The translations under genes were made by a program, and so were the position numbers. From positions 372,001-436,000 of the forward strand of contig NZ_JAXIWG010000001.1 of assembly GCF_034652275.1 (NCBI RefSeq): a stretch of 64,000 nt of DNA, written 5' to 3'. This document shows positions 51,137 through 59,919 of the stretch, one piece after another (within the stretch, counting starts at the first letter, position 1; every line of letters begins with the position of its first letter). The notes under the pieces were generated by a model. That model searched no databases. It was not told the DNA's origin and saw only the letters and a program-made list of their open reading frames with translations. Source of the stretch: Yoonia sp034652275. GTDB lineage: Bacteria; Pseudomonadota; Alphaproteobacteria; Rhodobacterales; Rhodobacteraceae.

Positions 51137-52183
51137 ATGGGACTATTCATCTTGCGGCGCATCGGGATCATGATCCTGACGGCGCTTTGCCTGACCTTTA
51201 TCGTCTTCTGGCTGACAAACCTTTTCCCAAATCTGGAAAAGCTGGCCAAGACCCAAGGCAATTTCCGCATGTCCGACGAGGCGGTGCTGACCTATCTGGG
51301 CAATAACGGCTATCTGCAACCCTTGCCGGTCAAATACGGCCAATGGCTGGGTGTGCTGCCGGGCTATGTGATCGAAGGCACCGACGGGCAGATGCGTGCG
51401 CGCTGCGCCACGGGCGGGCAGGACATTGCCGAGGCAACGACGTTTTGCGGCATCCTGCAAGGCAACTGGGGCTATTCGACCGTGTTCCGTGACGACGCGG
51501 GCAGCATCATTGCAACCCGTCTGGGTCTGACCGGCAAGCTGATGTTCTGGGTCATGCTGCTGATGGTGCCGGGTGCTTTGATCATCGGCGTGCTGGCGGG
51601 CATGAACGAAGGCTCGCGCACCGACCGCAGCCTATCCACCGTGTCGATCCTGTCAACCGCGACGCCGGAATATGTGTCGGGCGTTGTGTTCATCTCGGTC
51701 TTCGCGACCGCGACCTTCGGGATGCAATGGTTCAAAGGCACGGCCACGGCCGCGATGGATGATGCCAATTTCGAGAATTTCTTTCTACCGGTCCTGACGA
51801 TCGCCCTTTACGGCATGGGCTATATCGCGCGGATGACGCGGGCCAGCATGACCGAGGTGATGACTGCGCAATACATCCGCACCGCCCGCCTGAAAGGTGT
51901 CGCATTCTCTCAGATCGTGCTGCGCCATGCGCTGCGCAATGCGCTGATCGCGCCTTTCACCGTCATAATGCTGCAATTCCCGTTCCTGCTGAACGGCGTC
52001 GTGATCGTCGAGACCCTGTTCAACTACAAGGGTTTCGGCTGGACGCTGGTGCAGGCGGCCAGCAACAACGACATCGAACTGCTGCTCGGTGTTTCCATCG
52101 TTTCCGTTTTCGTGGTGCTGACCACACAGCTGATTTCCGACATCGGCTATGTGTTTCTGAACCCGCGCATCCGCATCGCATAA
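51137..52183 (+). CDS. Peptide-type ABC transporter permease (DppB-like)
   Basis: A 348-residue inner-membrane protein starting MGLFILRRIGIMILTALCLTFIVFWL, typical for DppB/OppB. It contains the EAA loop YIRTARLKGVAFSQIVLRHALRNALIAPFT and about six transmembrane helices. A periplasmic segment of about 100 residues after TM1 contains two Cys (in ARCATGG and TFCGILQ) that could pair. It partners the long DppC-like permease 11 bases downstream. Confidence 0.92.
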   Translation: MGLFILRRIGIMILTALCLTFIVFWLTNLFPNLEKLAKTQGNFRMSDEAVLTYLGNNGYLQPLPVKYGQWLGVLPGYVIEGTDGQMRARCATGGQDIAEATTFCGILQGNWGYSTVFRDDAGSIIATRLGLTGKLMFWVMLLMVPGALIIGVLAGMNEGSRTDRSLSTVSILSTATPEYVSGVVFISVFATATFGMQWFKGTATAAMDDANFENFFLPVLTIALYGMGYIARMTRASMTEVMTAQYIRTARLKGVAFSQIVLRHALRNALIAPFTVIMLQFPFLLNGVVIVETLFNYKGFGWTLVQAASNNDIELLLGVSIVSVFVVLTTQLISDIGYVFLNPRIRIA

Positions 52184-52194
52184 AGGAGGACCCT

Positions 52195-53640
52195 ATGGAG
52201 CCTTTGACATGGACAGGCAGTCTGGGGGTGTTTCTGAACCCTGCCCTTGCGATCAGCACAGCGCTTTTTGCGGTCGTTTTTGTGGTGCAATCGGTGTTGC
52301 GGCTGTTCACGGCACCCGTCACCTTGCAGGCCAATCCCGACGGCACGTTGCAGGCGCGCGGCGGATTGCTGGGGACTTTGGAAACAGCAACAGGCTATCT
52401 GTTCTGGGCGGTCGTCGCGGTGCTGCTGGCCTATCTCGTCGTGCCTTTGGTCATGCCCTACGGCAGTGCGGGGATCTTGGGCGAGATCACGCGCCGCCTG
52501 CTGCCGGTCTGGATCGCGCTGGTTGTGACCTTCGCGCTGTCGATCCGGTTCAAGCGGCAGCTGGGGCTATACGGCAAGCTCTTCGACAGCACCGTGGGCA
52601 TGATCGGTTTCGCGCTGGTGATGTTCTGGGTCTATGTCGCGGCTTTCGTGGGCCTGTTCGACATGATCGTCACGCATGATTACCTGCGGCAGGTGTCGGG
52701 GCTGAAAAATGCCCTGCCCGGCGTCGTGGCCCCCGAAGGCACCCAAGGGGCGATCCCACATTACCTGCTGGGCGGCGACAACCTTGCGCGTGATATCTTT
52801 AGTCGCGTCATGGTGGGGTCGGTCTTTGTCATCGCGATTGCGCCGCTCGCCACGATCTTTGCCTTCATGGTCGGCATCACCTTGGGCCTGCCGGCGGGAT
52901 ACTATGGTGGCAAGCTGGATACAGCCTTGTCCTTTGCGGCAAACCTGATCCTCGCCTTTCCGGTGATCCTGCTGTTCTACCTGCTGGTCACACCGGAAAT
53001 CGTGCAGACCGGCATCCCGTCTTATATGGCGGCGTTTCTGTTTGCCTTTCCGCTGATCTTTATCGGCGTGCTGATCAACACCCGCTATTACACGCAACCG
53101 GCCAAGCGCACCGCGATCATGGTGCCGGTGCTGGGTATCCTCGGCTGGCTTTACCTGTCGGCCATCAACGCGCGCGGCACGGTGATCGACTTTCTGCCCG
53201 CATGGATGGACCTGTTCGATATCTCGGTGCTGGTGGTTTTCGTGTCTGTCGTGTTTGTGAACGCGCCCACGGTGTTCCGCATCGTGCGGGGCCTGACGCT
53301 GGACTTGCGCACGCGCGATTATGTCGCCGCCGCCCAGACCCGCGGCGAGAGGGCTTGGTACATCATGCTCTGGGAAATCCTGCCCAATGCGCGCGGGCCG
53401 CTGATCGTCGATTTCTGCCTGCGCATCGGGTATACGACGATCCTGCTTGGGACGCTCGGGTTCTTCGGTCTGGGTCTGTCGTCCGAAAGCCCCGACTGGG
53501 GCACGACGATCAACGAAGGGCGCAAGCTGCTCTTGATCTTCATCCACCCCGCCCTGCCGCCCGCCATCGCGCTGCTGAGTCTCGTGCTGGGGCTGAACCT
53601 GCTTGCTGACGGATTGCGCGAAGAAAGCCTGAAGGATTGA
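52195..53640 (+). CDS. Peptide-type ABC transporter permease (DppC-like, N-terminally extended)
   Basis: A 481-residue permease, far longer than the usual 280-310 for DppC. The first about 165 residues contain three to four extra hydrophobic segments (TSLGVFLNPALAISTALFAV-like start, TATGYLFWAVVAVLLAYLVVPL, LPVWIALVVTFALSI) with no motif I know. The conserved permease domain follows, with LGGDNLARDIFSRVMVGS and the EAA loop DYVAAAQTRGERAWYIMLWEILPNARGPL near the C-terminus. The ATG follows AAAGGAGGACCCT, a very strong ribosome-binding site. The stop shares one base with the next start. Confidence 0.9.
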   Translation: MEPLTWTGSLGVFLNPALAISTALFAVVFVVQSVLRLFTAPVTLQANPDGTLQARGGLLGTLETATGYLFWAVVAVLLAYLVVPLVMPYGSAGILGEITRRLLPVWIALVVTFALSIRFKRQLGLYGKLFDSTVGMIGFALVMFWVYVAAFVGLFDMIVTHDYLRQVSGLKNALPGVVAPEGTQGAIPHYLLGGDNLARDIFSRVMVGSVFVIAIAPLATIFAFMVGITLGLPAGYYGGKLDTALSFAANLILAFPVILLFYLLVTPEIVQTGIPSYMAAFLFAFPLIFIGVLINTRYYTQPAKRTAIMVPVLGILGWLYLSAINARGTVIDFLPAWMDLFDISVLVVFVSVVFVNAPTVFRIVRGLTLDLRTRDYVAAAQTRGERAWYIMLWEILPNARGPLIVDFCLRIGYTTILLGTLGFFGLGLSSESPDWGTTINEGRKLLLIFIHPALPPAIALLSLVLGLNLLADGLREESLKD

Positions 53641-54320
53641 TGCCGGTGGATGATACATCCAGTCTGCCGGAGCCGTCCTATCGCGGCAAACCCGCTTCGG
53701 TGCGCACGCTCGAAAAGTTTGGCCGCGAGCAATTGTCGGCGCATTTCTTTATGCGCGACTTTCTCTACAGCGAGATTGCGTCGGTCCACGGGTTGCAGAA
53801 CATCCCCGACGATCCGGTGCTTGCCGTGCAAAGCGGACGCAGGCTGGCGCAGGACCTGCTGGAACCGCTGGTCGCCACCTTTGGGCCCATCGTGGTGCGC
53901 TCCGCCTACCGCGCGCCCGCGGTGAATGAATACGGGCAAAGGGTATATAAAAGCTGTTCCTCGAACGAGGCCAATCGTGCCGCCCATATCTGGGACCAAC
54001 GCGACGCGGCAGGGAATATGGGGGCTTCCGCCTCTGTCGTGATCCCGTGGTTCGCGCGCCGCTATGCCGAGGGGCGTGACTGGCGCGATCTGGCGTGGTG
54101 GCTCTACGACCACCTCGATTTTCATGAAATCCAGTTCTTTCCCAAACGGGCGGCGTTCAACCTTGGCTGGCGCGAAAAACCCGAACGCCGCATCGGCAGC
54201 TTTGCCGCACCGCGTGGCAACCTGACGGCACCAAACGGACCGCCCCCCGTGCCGCCAGAGGCTCGCCGCGCGGCCTATGCCGATTTTCCGCCGTTTCAGG
54301 GGATCGCATACCCCACATGA
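53640..54320 (+). CDS. Peptidase-M15-like protein embedded in the ABC operon, catalytic residues altered
   Basis: A 226-residue protein without signal peptide. Residues 30-135 match the layout of the M15 (D-Ala-D-Ala/L-Ala-D-Glu carboxypeptidase) family: HFFMRDFLYSE, LEPLVATFGPIVVRSAYRAPAVN, then SSNEANRAAHIWD where active members have S-x-H-x-x-G-x-A-x-D. Here Asn109 stands for the first zinc His and His116 for the zinc Asp; only a later His (about 162, DFHEIQFF) is in place. It may therefore be a binding protein or an altered enzyme. Start and stop overlap both neighbouring genes by one and four bases. Its role with the transporter is unknown; the M15 match is by eye. Confidence 0.6.
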   Translation: MPVDDTSSLPEPSYRGKPASVRTLEKFGREQLSAHFFMRDFLYSEIASVHGLQNIPDDPVLAVQSGRRLAQDLLEPLVATFGPIVVRSAYRAPAVNEYGQRVYKSCSSNEANRAAHIWDQRDAAGNMGASASVVIPWFARRYAEGRDWRDLAWWLYDHLDFHEIQFFPKRAAFNLGWREKPERRIGSFAAPRGNLTAPNGPPPVPPEARRAAYADFPPFQGIAYPT

Positions 54321-54331
54321 AGGACCCCGCC

Positions 54332-56404
54332 ATGACGGACCAACCCATCCTTGAAATCGACAAGCTGTCGATCTCGTTCTTCACCCGACTGCGCGAGATT
54401 CCGGCCGTCATGGATTTCTCGGCCACCATCATGCCGGGTGAAGCTCTGGGGCTTGTGGGTGAATCCGGTTGTGGGAAATCTACCGTGGCCTTGGGGGTGA
54501 TGCAGGATCTCGGGGCCAACGGGCGCATTGTCGGCGGGTCGATCAAGTTCAAGGGCGAGGAGATGAACACCATGTCCCCCGCCCGCCTGCGCGAGATCCG
54601 CGGCAGCAAGATCGCGATGATCTATCAGGAACCGATGGCGTCATTGAACCCCGCCATGAAGATCGGCAAGCAGCTCATGGAAGTGCCGCTGATCCACGAA
54701 AAAGTCAGCGAGAAAGAAGCCTATGCCCGCGCGCTGGAGGTTGTGACTGACGTCAAACTGCCCGATCCCAAACGCATCCTGAACAGCTATCCCCATCAAC
54801 TCTCTGGCGGCCAGCAGCAGCGCATCGTGATCGCCATGGCGCTGATGTCGAAACCCTCGCTGCTGATCCTTGATGAACCGACAACCGCGCTAGATGTGAC
54901 GGTCGAGGCGGCGGTGGTGCAGCTGGTCAAGGATCTGGGCCGCAAATACGGCACCTCGATGCTGTTCATCAGCCACAACCTTGGACTTGTGCTGGAAACC
55001 TGCGACCGCATCTGCGTGATGTATTCGGGCGAGGCGGTCGAGCGTGGCAGCATCGCCGATGTCTTCGACGACATGCAGCACCCCTATACGCAGGCCCTGT
55101 TCCGGTCGATCCCGCTGCCCGGTGCCGACAAGAACGACCGCCCGCTGGTCGCGATCCCCGGCAATTTCCCGCTGCCGCATGAACGCCCCCAGGGGTGCAA
55201 TTTCGGCCCGCGTTGCGATTATTTCCAAGCCGGGCGCTGCGATCAGGGGGTGATCCCGATGGCTCAGGTCGCAGGCAACGACCGTCATCAGACGCGCTGC
55301 ATCCGCAATACCGAAATCGACTGGTACGCGCCTGTCACCGCCGCTGCGACCAAGGTCAAACACGCCCCCGGTCAGGTCGTGCTGAAGATGGAGAACCTTA
55401 AGAAATATTACGAGGTTGCGGCCAATGCCCTGTTTGGCGGCGGCGACCGCAAGGTTGTCAAGGCCAACGAGACCCTCAGCTTCGAGGCGCGCGAGGGCGA
55501 GACGCTGGCCATCGTGGGCGAATCCGGTTGCGGCAAATCTACCTTTGCCAAGGTGCTGATGGGGCTGGAAACCGCGACGGACGGGCAGATCCTGCTCGAC
55601 AATCAATCCATCGGCGATGTGCCGATTGAAAAACGCAGCACCAAGAATGTCGCCGACATCCAGATGGTGTTCCAGAACCCCTTTGACACGCTGAACCCGT
55701 CGATGAGTGTGGGCCGCCAGATCATCCGTGCGCTGGAAATCTTCGGGATCGGCAAAACCGACGCGGAACGCCGCGCGCGGATGCTGGAGCTGCTCGATCT
55801 GGTAAAACTGCCGCGCGCCTTTGCCGACCGGATGCCGCGCCAGTTGTCGGGCGGGCAGAAACAGCGCGTCGGCATCGCGCGCGCCTTTGCGGGCGATGCG
55901 CGGATCGTGGTGGCGGATGAGCCGGTCTCGGCGCTGGATGTGTCGGTGCAGGCGGCGGTGACGGATCTCTTGATGGATATCCAGCGCGAACATAACACGA
56001 CGCTCTTGTTCATCAGCCACGACCTGTCCATCGTGCGCTATCTCGCAGACCGTGTGATGGTGATGTATCTGGGGCATGTGGTGGAACTGGGCACCACCGA
56101 TCAGGTGTTTTCGCCCCCCTATCACCCCTATACCGAGGCGCTTTTGTCCGCTGTTCCCATCGCCGACACGCGGGTGACCAAAAAGCACATCGTGCTCGAA
56201 GGCGAGATTCCGTCGGCGATGAACCCGCCGCCGGGCTGTCCGTTCCAGACGCGCTGCGGCTGGAAAGCGCAGGTCCCGAATGGCTTGTGCGAAAAAGAGG
56301 TGCCGCCGGTGCGCGCGCTCGCCCCTGGTCACCAGATCAAATGCCATCTCGACGATGCGACACTGGCGGGCATGGAGCCTGTCATCCAGATCGCGGCGGA
56401 ATGA
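54332..56404 (+). CDS. Peptide-type ABC transporter fused ATP-binding protein (DppD-DppF)
   Basis: A 690-residue protein with two complete ABC ATPase domains. First domain: Walker A GESGCGKST near residue 48, signature LSGGQQQR, Walker B LLILDEPTTALD. Second domain, starting about residue 355: Walker A GESGCGKST, signature LSGGQKQR, Walker B IVVADEPVSALD. Both halves end with the oligopeptide-transporter C-terminal motif with Cys pairs (GCNFGPRCDYFQAGRC and GCPFQTRCGWKAQVPNGLC). The ATG at 54332 follows AAGGA by 8 bases; an ATG at 54317 overlaps the previous stop and is the alternative. Confidence 0.93.
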   Translation: MTDQPILEIDKLSISFFTRLREIPAVMDFSATIMPGEALGLVGESGCGKSTVALGVMQDLGANGRIVGGSIKFKGEEMNTMSPARLREIRGSKIAMIYQEPMASLNPAMKIGKQLMEVPLIHEKVSEKEAYARALEVVTDVKLPDPKRILNSYPHQLSGGQQQRIVIAMALMSKPSLLILDEPTTALDVTVEAAVVQLVKDLGRKYGTSMLFISHNLGLVLETCDRICVMYSGEAVERGSIADVFDDMQHPYTQALFRSIPLPGADKNDRPLVAIPGNFPLPHERPQGCNFGPRCDYFQAGRCDQGVIPMAQVAGNDRHQTRCIRNTEIDWYAPVTAAATKVKHAPGQVVLKMENLKKYYEVAANALFGGGDRKVVKANETLSFEAREGETLAIVGESGCGKSTFAKVLMGLETATDGQILLDNQSIGDVPIEKRSTKNVADIQMVFQNPFDTLNPSMSVGRQIIRALEIFGIGKTDAERRARMLELLDLVKLPRAFADRMPRQLSGGQKQRVGIARAFAGDARIVVADEPVSALDVSVQAAVTDLLMDIQREHNTTLLFISHDLSIVRYLADRVMVMYLGHVVELGTTDQVFSPPYHPYTEALLSAVPIADTRVTKKHIVLEGEIPSAMNPPPGCPFQTRCGWKAQVPNGLCEKEVPPVRALAPGHQIKCHLDDATLAGMEPVIQIAAE

Positions 56405-56405
56405 C

Positions 56406-56969
56406 CTACTGGCCCCAGACTGCCACAACATAGCCTTGGGTTTCAGGATAGGGCGGGATGCCGCTGTGGCGTGTCACGGCACCAGGACCTGCGTTATAAG
56501 CCGCCAGCGCCAGCGGCCATGTGCCGAACGTGTCGAACTGCATCCGCAGATAACGCGCGCCACCGTCCAGATTGGCCTGCGGGTCGCGCGGATCGACGCC
56601 GAGATCACGCGCGGTTTCGGGCATTAGCTGCGCCAGCCCGATCGCCCCCTTGTGGGATACGGCCTGCGGGTTCCAGCCGCTTTCCTGCTGCACAAGGCGC
56701 AGAAACAGATCCTCCGGCACGCCGTGGCGCAGGGCGGCGGACCGCGCCAGATCCAGATAAGGCCCGCTGTAGCGCCCCTGATAGGCGGCCATCGCGGGCG
56801 GCACGGTCACGCTGGGCGGTTGCAGGCTGATCGAGCGGGAATACTGTTCGGCCGCGCGTCCATCGAGCACCTTGAGCTGATTCTGGAACATCGTCGCGCG
56901 GTCCTGCGCCGCAAGCGTCGTCCCCAAGACGCAAACCAGCGCGCCTGCACAAAATTTCGACTGTCGCAT
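56406..56969 (-). CDS. Lytic transglycosylase, SLT domain
   Basis: A 187-residue secreted protein (signal peptide ending LAAQ, cleavage near 21-22). The SLT fold shows catalytic Glu96 in VQQESGWNPQAVSHKGAIGLAQLMPETARDLGV and the later LALAAYNAGPGAV. It cleaves peptidoglycan glycan strands in the periplasm, forming 1,6-anhydro ends. It is convergent with the ABC operon: its end lies two bases from the ATPase stop, with no terminator between them. Confidence 0.92.
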   Translation of the reverse strand: MRQSKFCAGALVCVLGTTLAAQDRATMFQNQLKVLDGRAAEQYSRSISLQPPSVTVPPAMAAYQGRYSGPYLDLARSAALRHGVPEDLFLRLVQQESGWNPQAVSHKGAIGLAQLMPETARDLGVDPRDPQANLDGGARYLRMQFDTFGTWPLALAAYNAGPGAVTRHSGIPPYPETQGYVVAVWGQ

Positions 56970-57123
56970 CTACGCGTCCTGCGTTCTGATCGCCATATCC
57001 TATCTCAAACGCGCGTACCGACCAAGCCCCGACGCAGATCAGGGGATAGCAAGCAACCGTTAACCTTGTTGTGGCATCCGGTGTCTGTCACAAAAGCGCC
57101 AACAGAATCGAAGGAGGCACGAC

Positions 57124-57618
57124 ATGGCCGGATCAGTGAACAAAGTCATTCTTATCGGTAATCTTGGCGCCGACCCGGAAATCCGCAGCTTTCAGAACGG
57201 CGGCAAGGTGGCAAACCTGCGCATCGCCACGTCCGAGACGTGGAAAGACAAGAACACCGGCGAACGCCGCGAAAAAACCGAATGGCACACGGTCGCGATC
57301 TTTCAGGAAGGTCTGGTCCGCGTGGCCGAGCAATATCTGAAAAAAGGCTCCAAGGTATATATCGAGGGCAAGCTGCAGACCCGTAAATGGCAGGACCAGT
57401 CCGGTGCCGACCGCTATTCGACAGAAGTCGTGTTGCAGGGGCTGGGCGGCACGCTGACCATGCTTGACGGGCGCAGCGACGGCGGCGGCAACAGCGGCGG
57501 CGGCGATTACGGGTCTGGCAACGGCGGCGGAGGCAGTGGGCGCGGCAGCTACAACGATGGCGGCTATGGTGGCCCGTCGGGCGGTGGCAGCGACATGGAC
57601 GACGAAATCCCGTTCTGA
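57124..57618 (+). CDS. ssb: Single-stranded DNA-binding protein
   Basis: A 164-residue protein. The OB fold covers residues 1-110 (MAGSVNKVILIGNLGADPEIR, WHTVAIFQEGLVRVAEQYLKKGSKVYIEGKL). A Gly/Ser/Asn-rich flexible linker follows, then the acidic tail MDDEIPF that recruits replication and repair proteins. The ATG follows GAAGGAGGC. The upstream gap (56970-57123) presumably carries its promoter; I saw no clear LexA-type box. Confidence 0.97.
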   Translation: MAGSVNKVILIGNLGADPEIRSFQNGGKVANLRIATSETWKDKNTGERREKTEWHTVAIFQEGLVRVAEQYLKKGSKVYIEGKLQTRKWQDQSGADRYSTEVVLQGLGGTLTMLDGRSDGGGNSGGGDYGSGNGGGGSGRGSYNDGGYGGPSGGGSDMDDEIPF

Positions 57619-57624
57619 TCCGGC

Positions 57625-57951
57625 ATGCAGACCACGCCCGAACTCCAGATCCTGATCCTGAATGCAACGATCCTCGGGATCGCCTATTACGGGATCTATC
57701 CGACCCTGCGTGAAAAAACCGCAAACCGCATCGTTACGGTCGACTTTGTGCTAAGCGTGCTGGCGCTTTGCGTCGCGGGGGCGTGGTTCTGGGGAACGGG
57801 TGTGTCTTTCAACATGCTGCTTTTCCACGGCAACTGGGCCTTGTTCACCATCATCACGATGATGCTGATGGAAATCCCGCTGTTCATCCATTTCGCCCGC
57901 AGATACGGGATCAAGCTGACCTTTGACGACGACGAGGATGACAGGGTCTAG
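57625..57951 (+). CDS. Small inner-membrane protein, function unknown
   Basis: A 108-residue protein with three predicted transmembrane segments (LILNATILGIAYYGIYP, FVLSVLALCVAGAWFWG, LFTIITMMLMEIPLFIHFA) and an acidic cytoplasmic tail (FDDDEDDRV). It starts six bases after the ssb stop and is convergent with aroB, overlapping its stop by four bases. It looks like a conserved protein of the group but I do not recognise a family. Confidence 0.75.
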   Translation: MQTTPELQILILNATILGIAYYGIYPTLREKTANRIVTVDFVLSVLALCVAGAWFWGTGVSFNMLLFHGNWALFTIITMMLMEIPLFIHFARRYGIKLTFDDDEDDRV

Positions 57952-59060
57952 CGGTCCGCCAGCGCATCCATGAGCAGCGCGCGCACCGCGTCGCGCGGCA
58001 CGTCCGAGGTGATTAAAGCCTCTCCGATCCCGCGCGCAAGGATGAAGCGCAGCTTGCCGTCCTGCACCTTCTTGTCCTGCGCCATCAGATCCAGCAGCGC
58101 ATCAGCATCAGGCAGATCGCCTGCGATATCCGCGATATCGACCATCATCCCCATGTCGCGCAGATGCGCGCGCACGCGGCTGGGATCTTCCTGACTGCAC
58201 AGGCCCAGACGCGCGGATAATTCAAACGCCAGCGCGCAGCCGATGGCCACACCTTCGCCGTGCAACAGCCGGTCGGAATAGCCTGTCGCCTGTTCCAGCG
58301 CATGACAGAACGTATGGCCAAGGTTCAGCAGCGCACGCTCGCCCTGTTCGGTTTCGTCGCGCTGAACGATCCCCGCTTTCATCTCGCAAGACCGCGTGAC
58401 AGCGCGCACGCGGGCCTCCATATCGCCCGCCGCCATGCCGCGAGCGGATTTTTCGAGCCAGTCAAAGAAAGCCGCATCGCCCAAAAGCCCGTATTTGACG
58501 ACCTCGCCATAGCCCGCCAGAAAATCGCGGCGCGGCAGCGTGCCCAAAAGCGCGGTATCGGCCAGCACCAGCGCGGGCTGGTGAAATGCACCGACAAGGT
58601 TCTTGCCGTGCGGTGAATTGATACCCGTCTTGCCGCCCACCGAACTGTCGACCTGTGCCAAAAGGCTGGTCGGCATCTGCACAAAGCGCACCCCGCGACG
58701 CAGGATCGCGGCGGCAAACCCCACCAGATCGCCGATCACCCCGCCGCCAAAGGCGATGACGCAATCCTTGCGTTCGACCTTCTGTGCCAGCAGCCATTCG
58801 ACCACACGTTCCAACTGCGCCCAGCTTTTCGTGGCCTCTCCCGCAGGCAGGGCCAATGCGTCCGAGGTCAGCCCCGCCGCCGCAAGTGCGGCCTGCAAGG
58901 CAGGCAAATGCAAGGCTGCGACGTTTTCATCGGTGACGATGCAGACATGCCGCCGCCCGCCCAATGCCGCCAAATGCGCGCCCGCCTCCGCGATCAGGCC
59001 GGGGCCGATATGGATGTCATAGGCCCGGCCGGGCAGATCGACATGGACTTTGGCGGTCAT
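57948..59060 (-). CDS. aroB: 3-dehydroquinate synthase
   Basis: A 370-residue enzyme of the shikimate pathway. Motifs are VIAFGGGVIGDLVGFAAAILRRGVRFVQMPTSLLAQVDSSVGGKTGIN (NAD and substrate loop), KYGLLGDAAFFDWL and the metal-binding ERALLNLGHTFCHALE with HGEGVAIG. It converts DAHP to 3-dehydroquinate. It starts immediately after the aroK stop, forming the usual aroK-aroB pair. Confidence 0.96.
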   Translation of the reverse strand: MTAKVHVDLPGRAYDIHIGPGLIAEAGAHLAALGGRRHVCIVTDENVAALHLPALQAALAAAGLTSDALALPAGEATKSWAQLERVVEWLLAQKVERKDCVIAFGGGVIGDLVGFAAAILRRGVRFVQMPTSLLAQVDSSVGGKTGINSPHGKNLVGAFHQPALVLADTALLGTLPRRDFLAGYGEVVKYGLLGDAAFFDWLEKSARGMAAGDMEARVRAVTRSCEMKAGIVQRDETEQGERALLNLGHTFCHALEQATGYSDRLLHGEGVAIGCALAFELSARLGLCSQEDPSRVRAHLRDMGMMVDIADIAGDLPDADALLDLMAQDKKVQDGKLRFILARGIGEALITSDVPRDAVRALLMDALADR

Positions 59061-59618
59061 TTAAAGGGTCTCCAGATAATCGGGGCGCGTCGCTAGCAGG
59101 CGCAGCGCATCTTGCGTCGTCTCTTCGATCGAGGCGTGAAAGGCGATGGGCAGCCGCAGACCCGCCTGCGCATAAACCTCGCGCCGCTGGTCCAGCAAGG
59201 CGGCGAGCGTCCCCTTGGGGTCAGGCGTGCGCAACAAGGGGCGCGTATCTTTGTGGCGGACCCGTTCCCATAGTGTTTCCAGATCGGCATCAAGCCAGAT
59301 GGCGATAGCGTCCCGCGCGATCGTCTCGCGGTTTTCGGGGGCCAGAAACGCACCGCCCCCCGTCGAGATGATCCCCGGTGGCCCACCCAGCAGGCGGCGC
59401 AGCACCTCGGTTTCGCGGCGGCGAAAGAAAGCCTCGCCATCGCGGGCAAAGATTTCTGCGATGCTCAGGGCTGCGGCCTCTTCGATGGCGGCGTCGCTGT
59501 CGACGAAAGGCACATCCAGCATCGCGGCCAGCGCCCGGCCGATCGCGGTCTTGCCCGACCCCATCATGCCAACCAGCACCACCGAGCGTTTGAGCCGATA
59601 TGCTGCCCCGCCTGCCAT
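59061..59618 (-). CDS. aroK: Shikimate kinase
   Basis: A 185-residue kinase. P-loop GMMGSGKTAIGRALA, DSDAAIEEAAALSI (substrate-binding Asp), FARDGEAFFRRRETEVL, GGGAFLAPENR and RPLLRTPDPKG (lid Arg) are all present. It phosphorylates shikimate. The ATG at 59618 follows GAAAGGAAAGGC; the open frame extends upstream into non-conserved sequence that is not needed. Confidence 0.95.
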   Translation of the reverse strand: MAGGAAYRLKRSVVLVGMMGSGKTAIGRALAAMLDVPFVDSDAAIEEAAALSIAEIFARDGEAFFRRRETEVLRRLLGGPPGIISTGGGAFLAPENRETIARDAIAIWLDADLETLWERVRHKDTRPLLRTPDPKGTLAALLDQRREVYAQAGLRLPIAFHASIEETTQDALRLLATRPDYLETL

Positions 59619-59766
59619 GCCTTTCCTTTCGTTCCGTTTCGGCCAGCTGACGCCGACCTGAAATATTTGTGAATGAATGGCGTGATATTGCCTGAAAGAC
59701 CATATATAAACGGCGCTGAAAGTGGCGCGCAGATCACTTATCATCGACGGCAGAGCGGGGCAGGCA

Positions 59767-59919
59767 ATGTGGCGGTTCATTAAATTACTGATCTTTTTGA
59801 TCATTCTTCTGGCGATTGGCCTTGTCGGCTATGCCTATATCGGTCCCATCCTGTTCCCGTCGGATTTCGCCGCCCCCGCACAGGAGGTGACGCGCCCTGT
59901 CACGCTTGAGGCAAACTAG
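59767..59919 (+). CDS. Small single-span membrane protein, function unknown
   Basis: A 50-residue protein starting MWRFIKLLIFLIILLAIGLVGYAYIG: one transmembrane helix and a short polar tail. The ATG follows GGGGCAGGCA. Its 3' end contains a strong ribosome-binding-like GGAGGTGA and overlaps the next gene by 14 bases, so translation of the two is likely coupled. No family is recognised; short membrane proteins of this sort are easily missed in annotation. Confidence 0.6.
   Translation: MWRFIKLLIFLIILLAIGLVGYAYIGPILFPSDFAAPAQEVTRPVTLEAN

Noticed and set aside
54890..56431. A 513-codon minus-strand open frame opposite the fused ATPase.
   Set aside because: The plus strand holds two complete ABC ATPase domains; the minus translation is His/Arg-rich and featureless.
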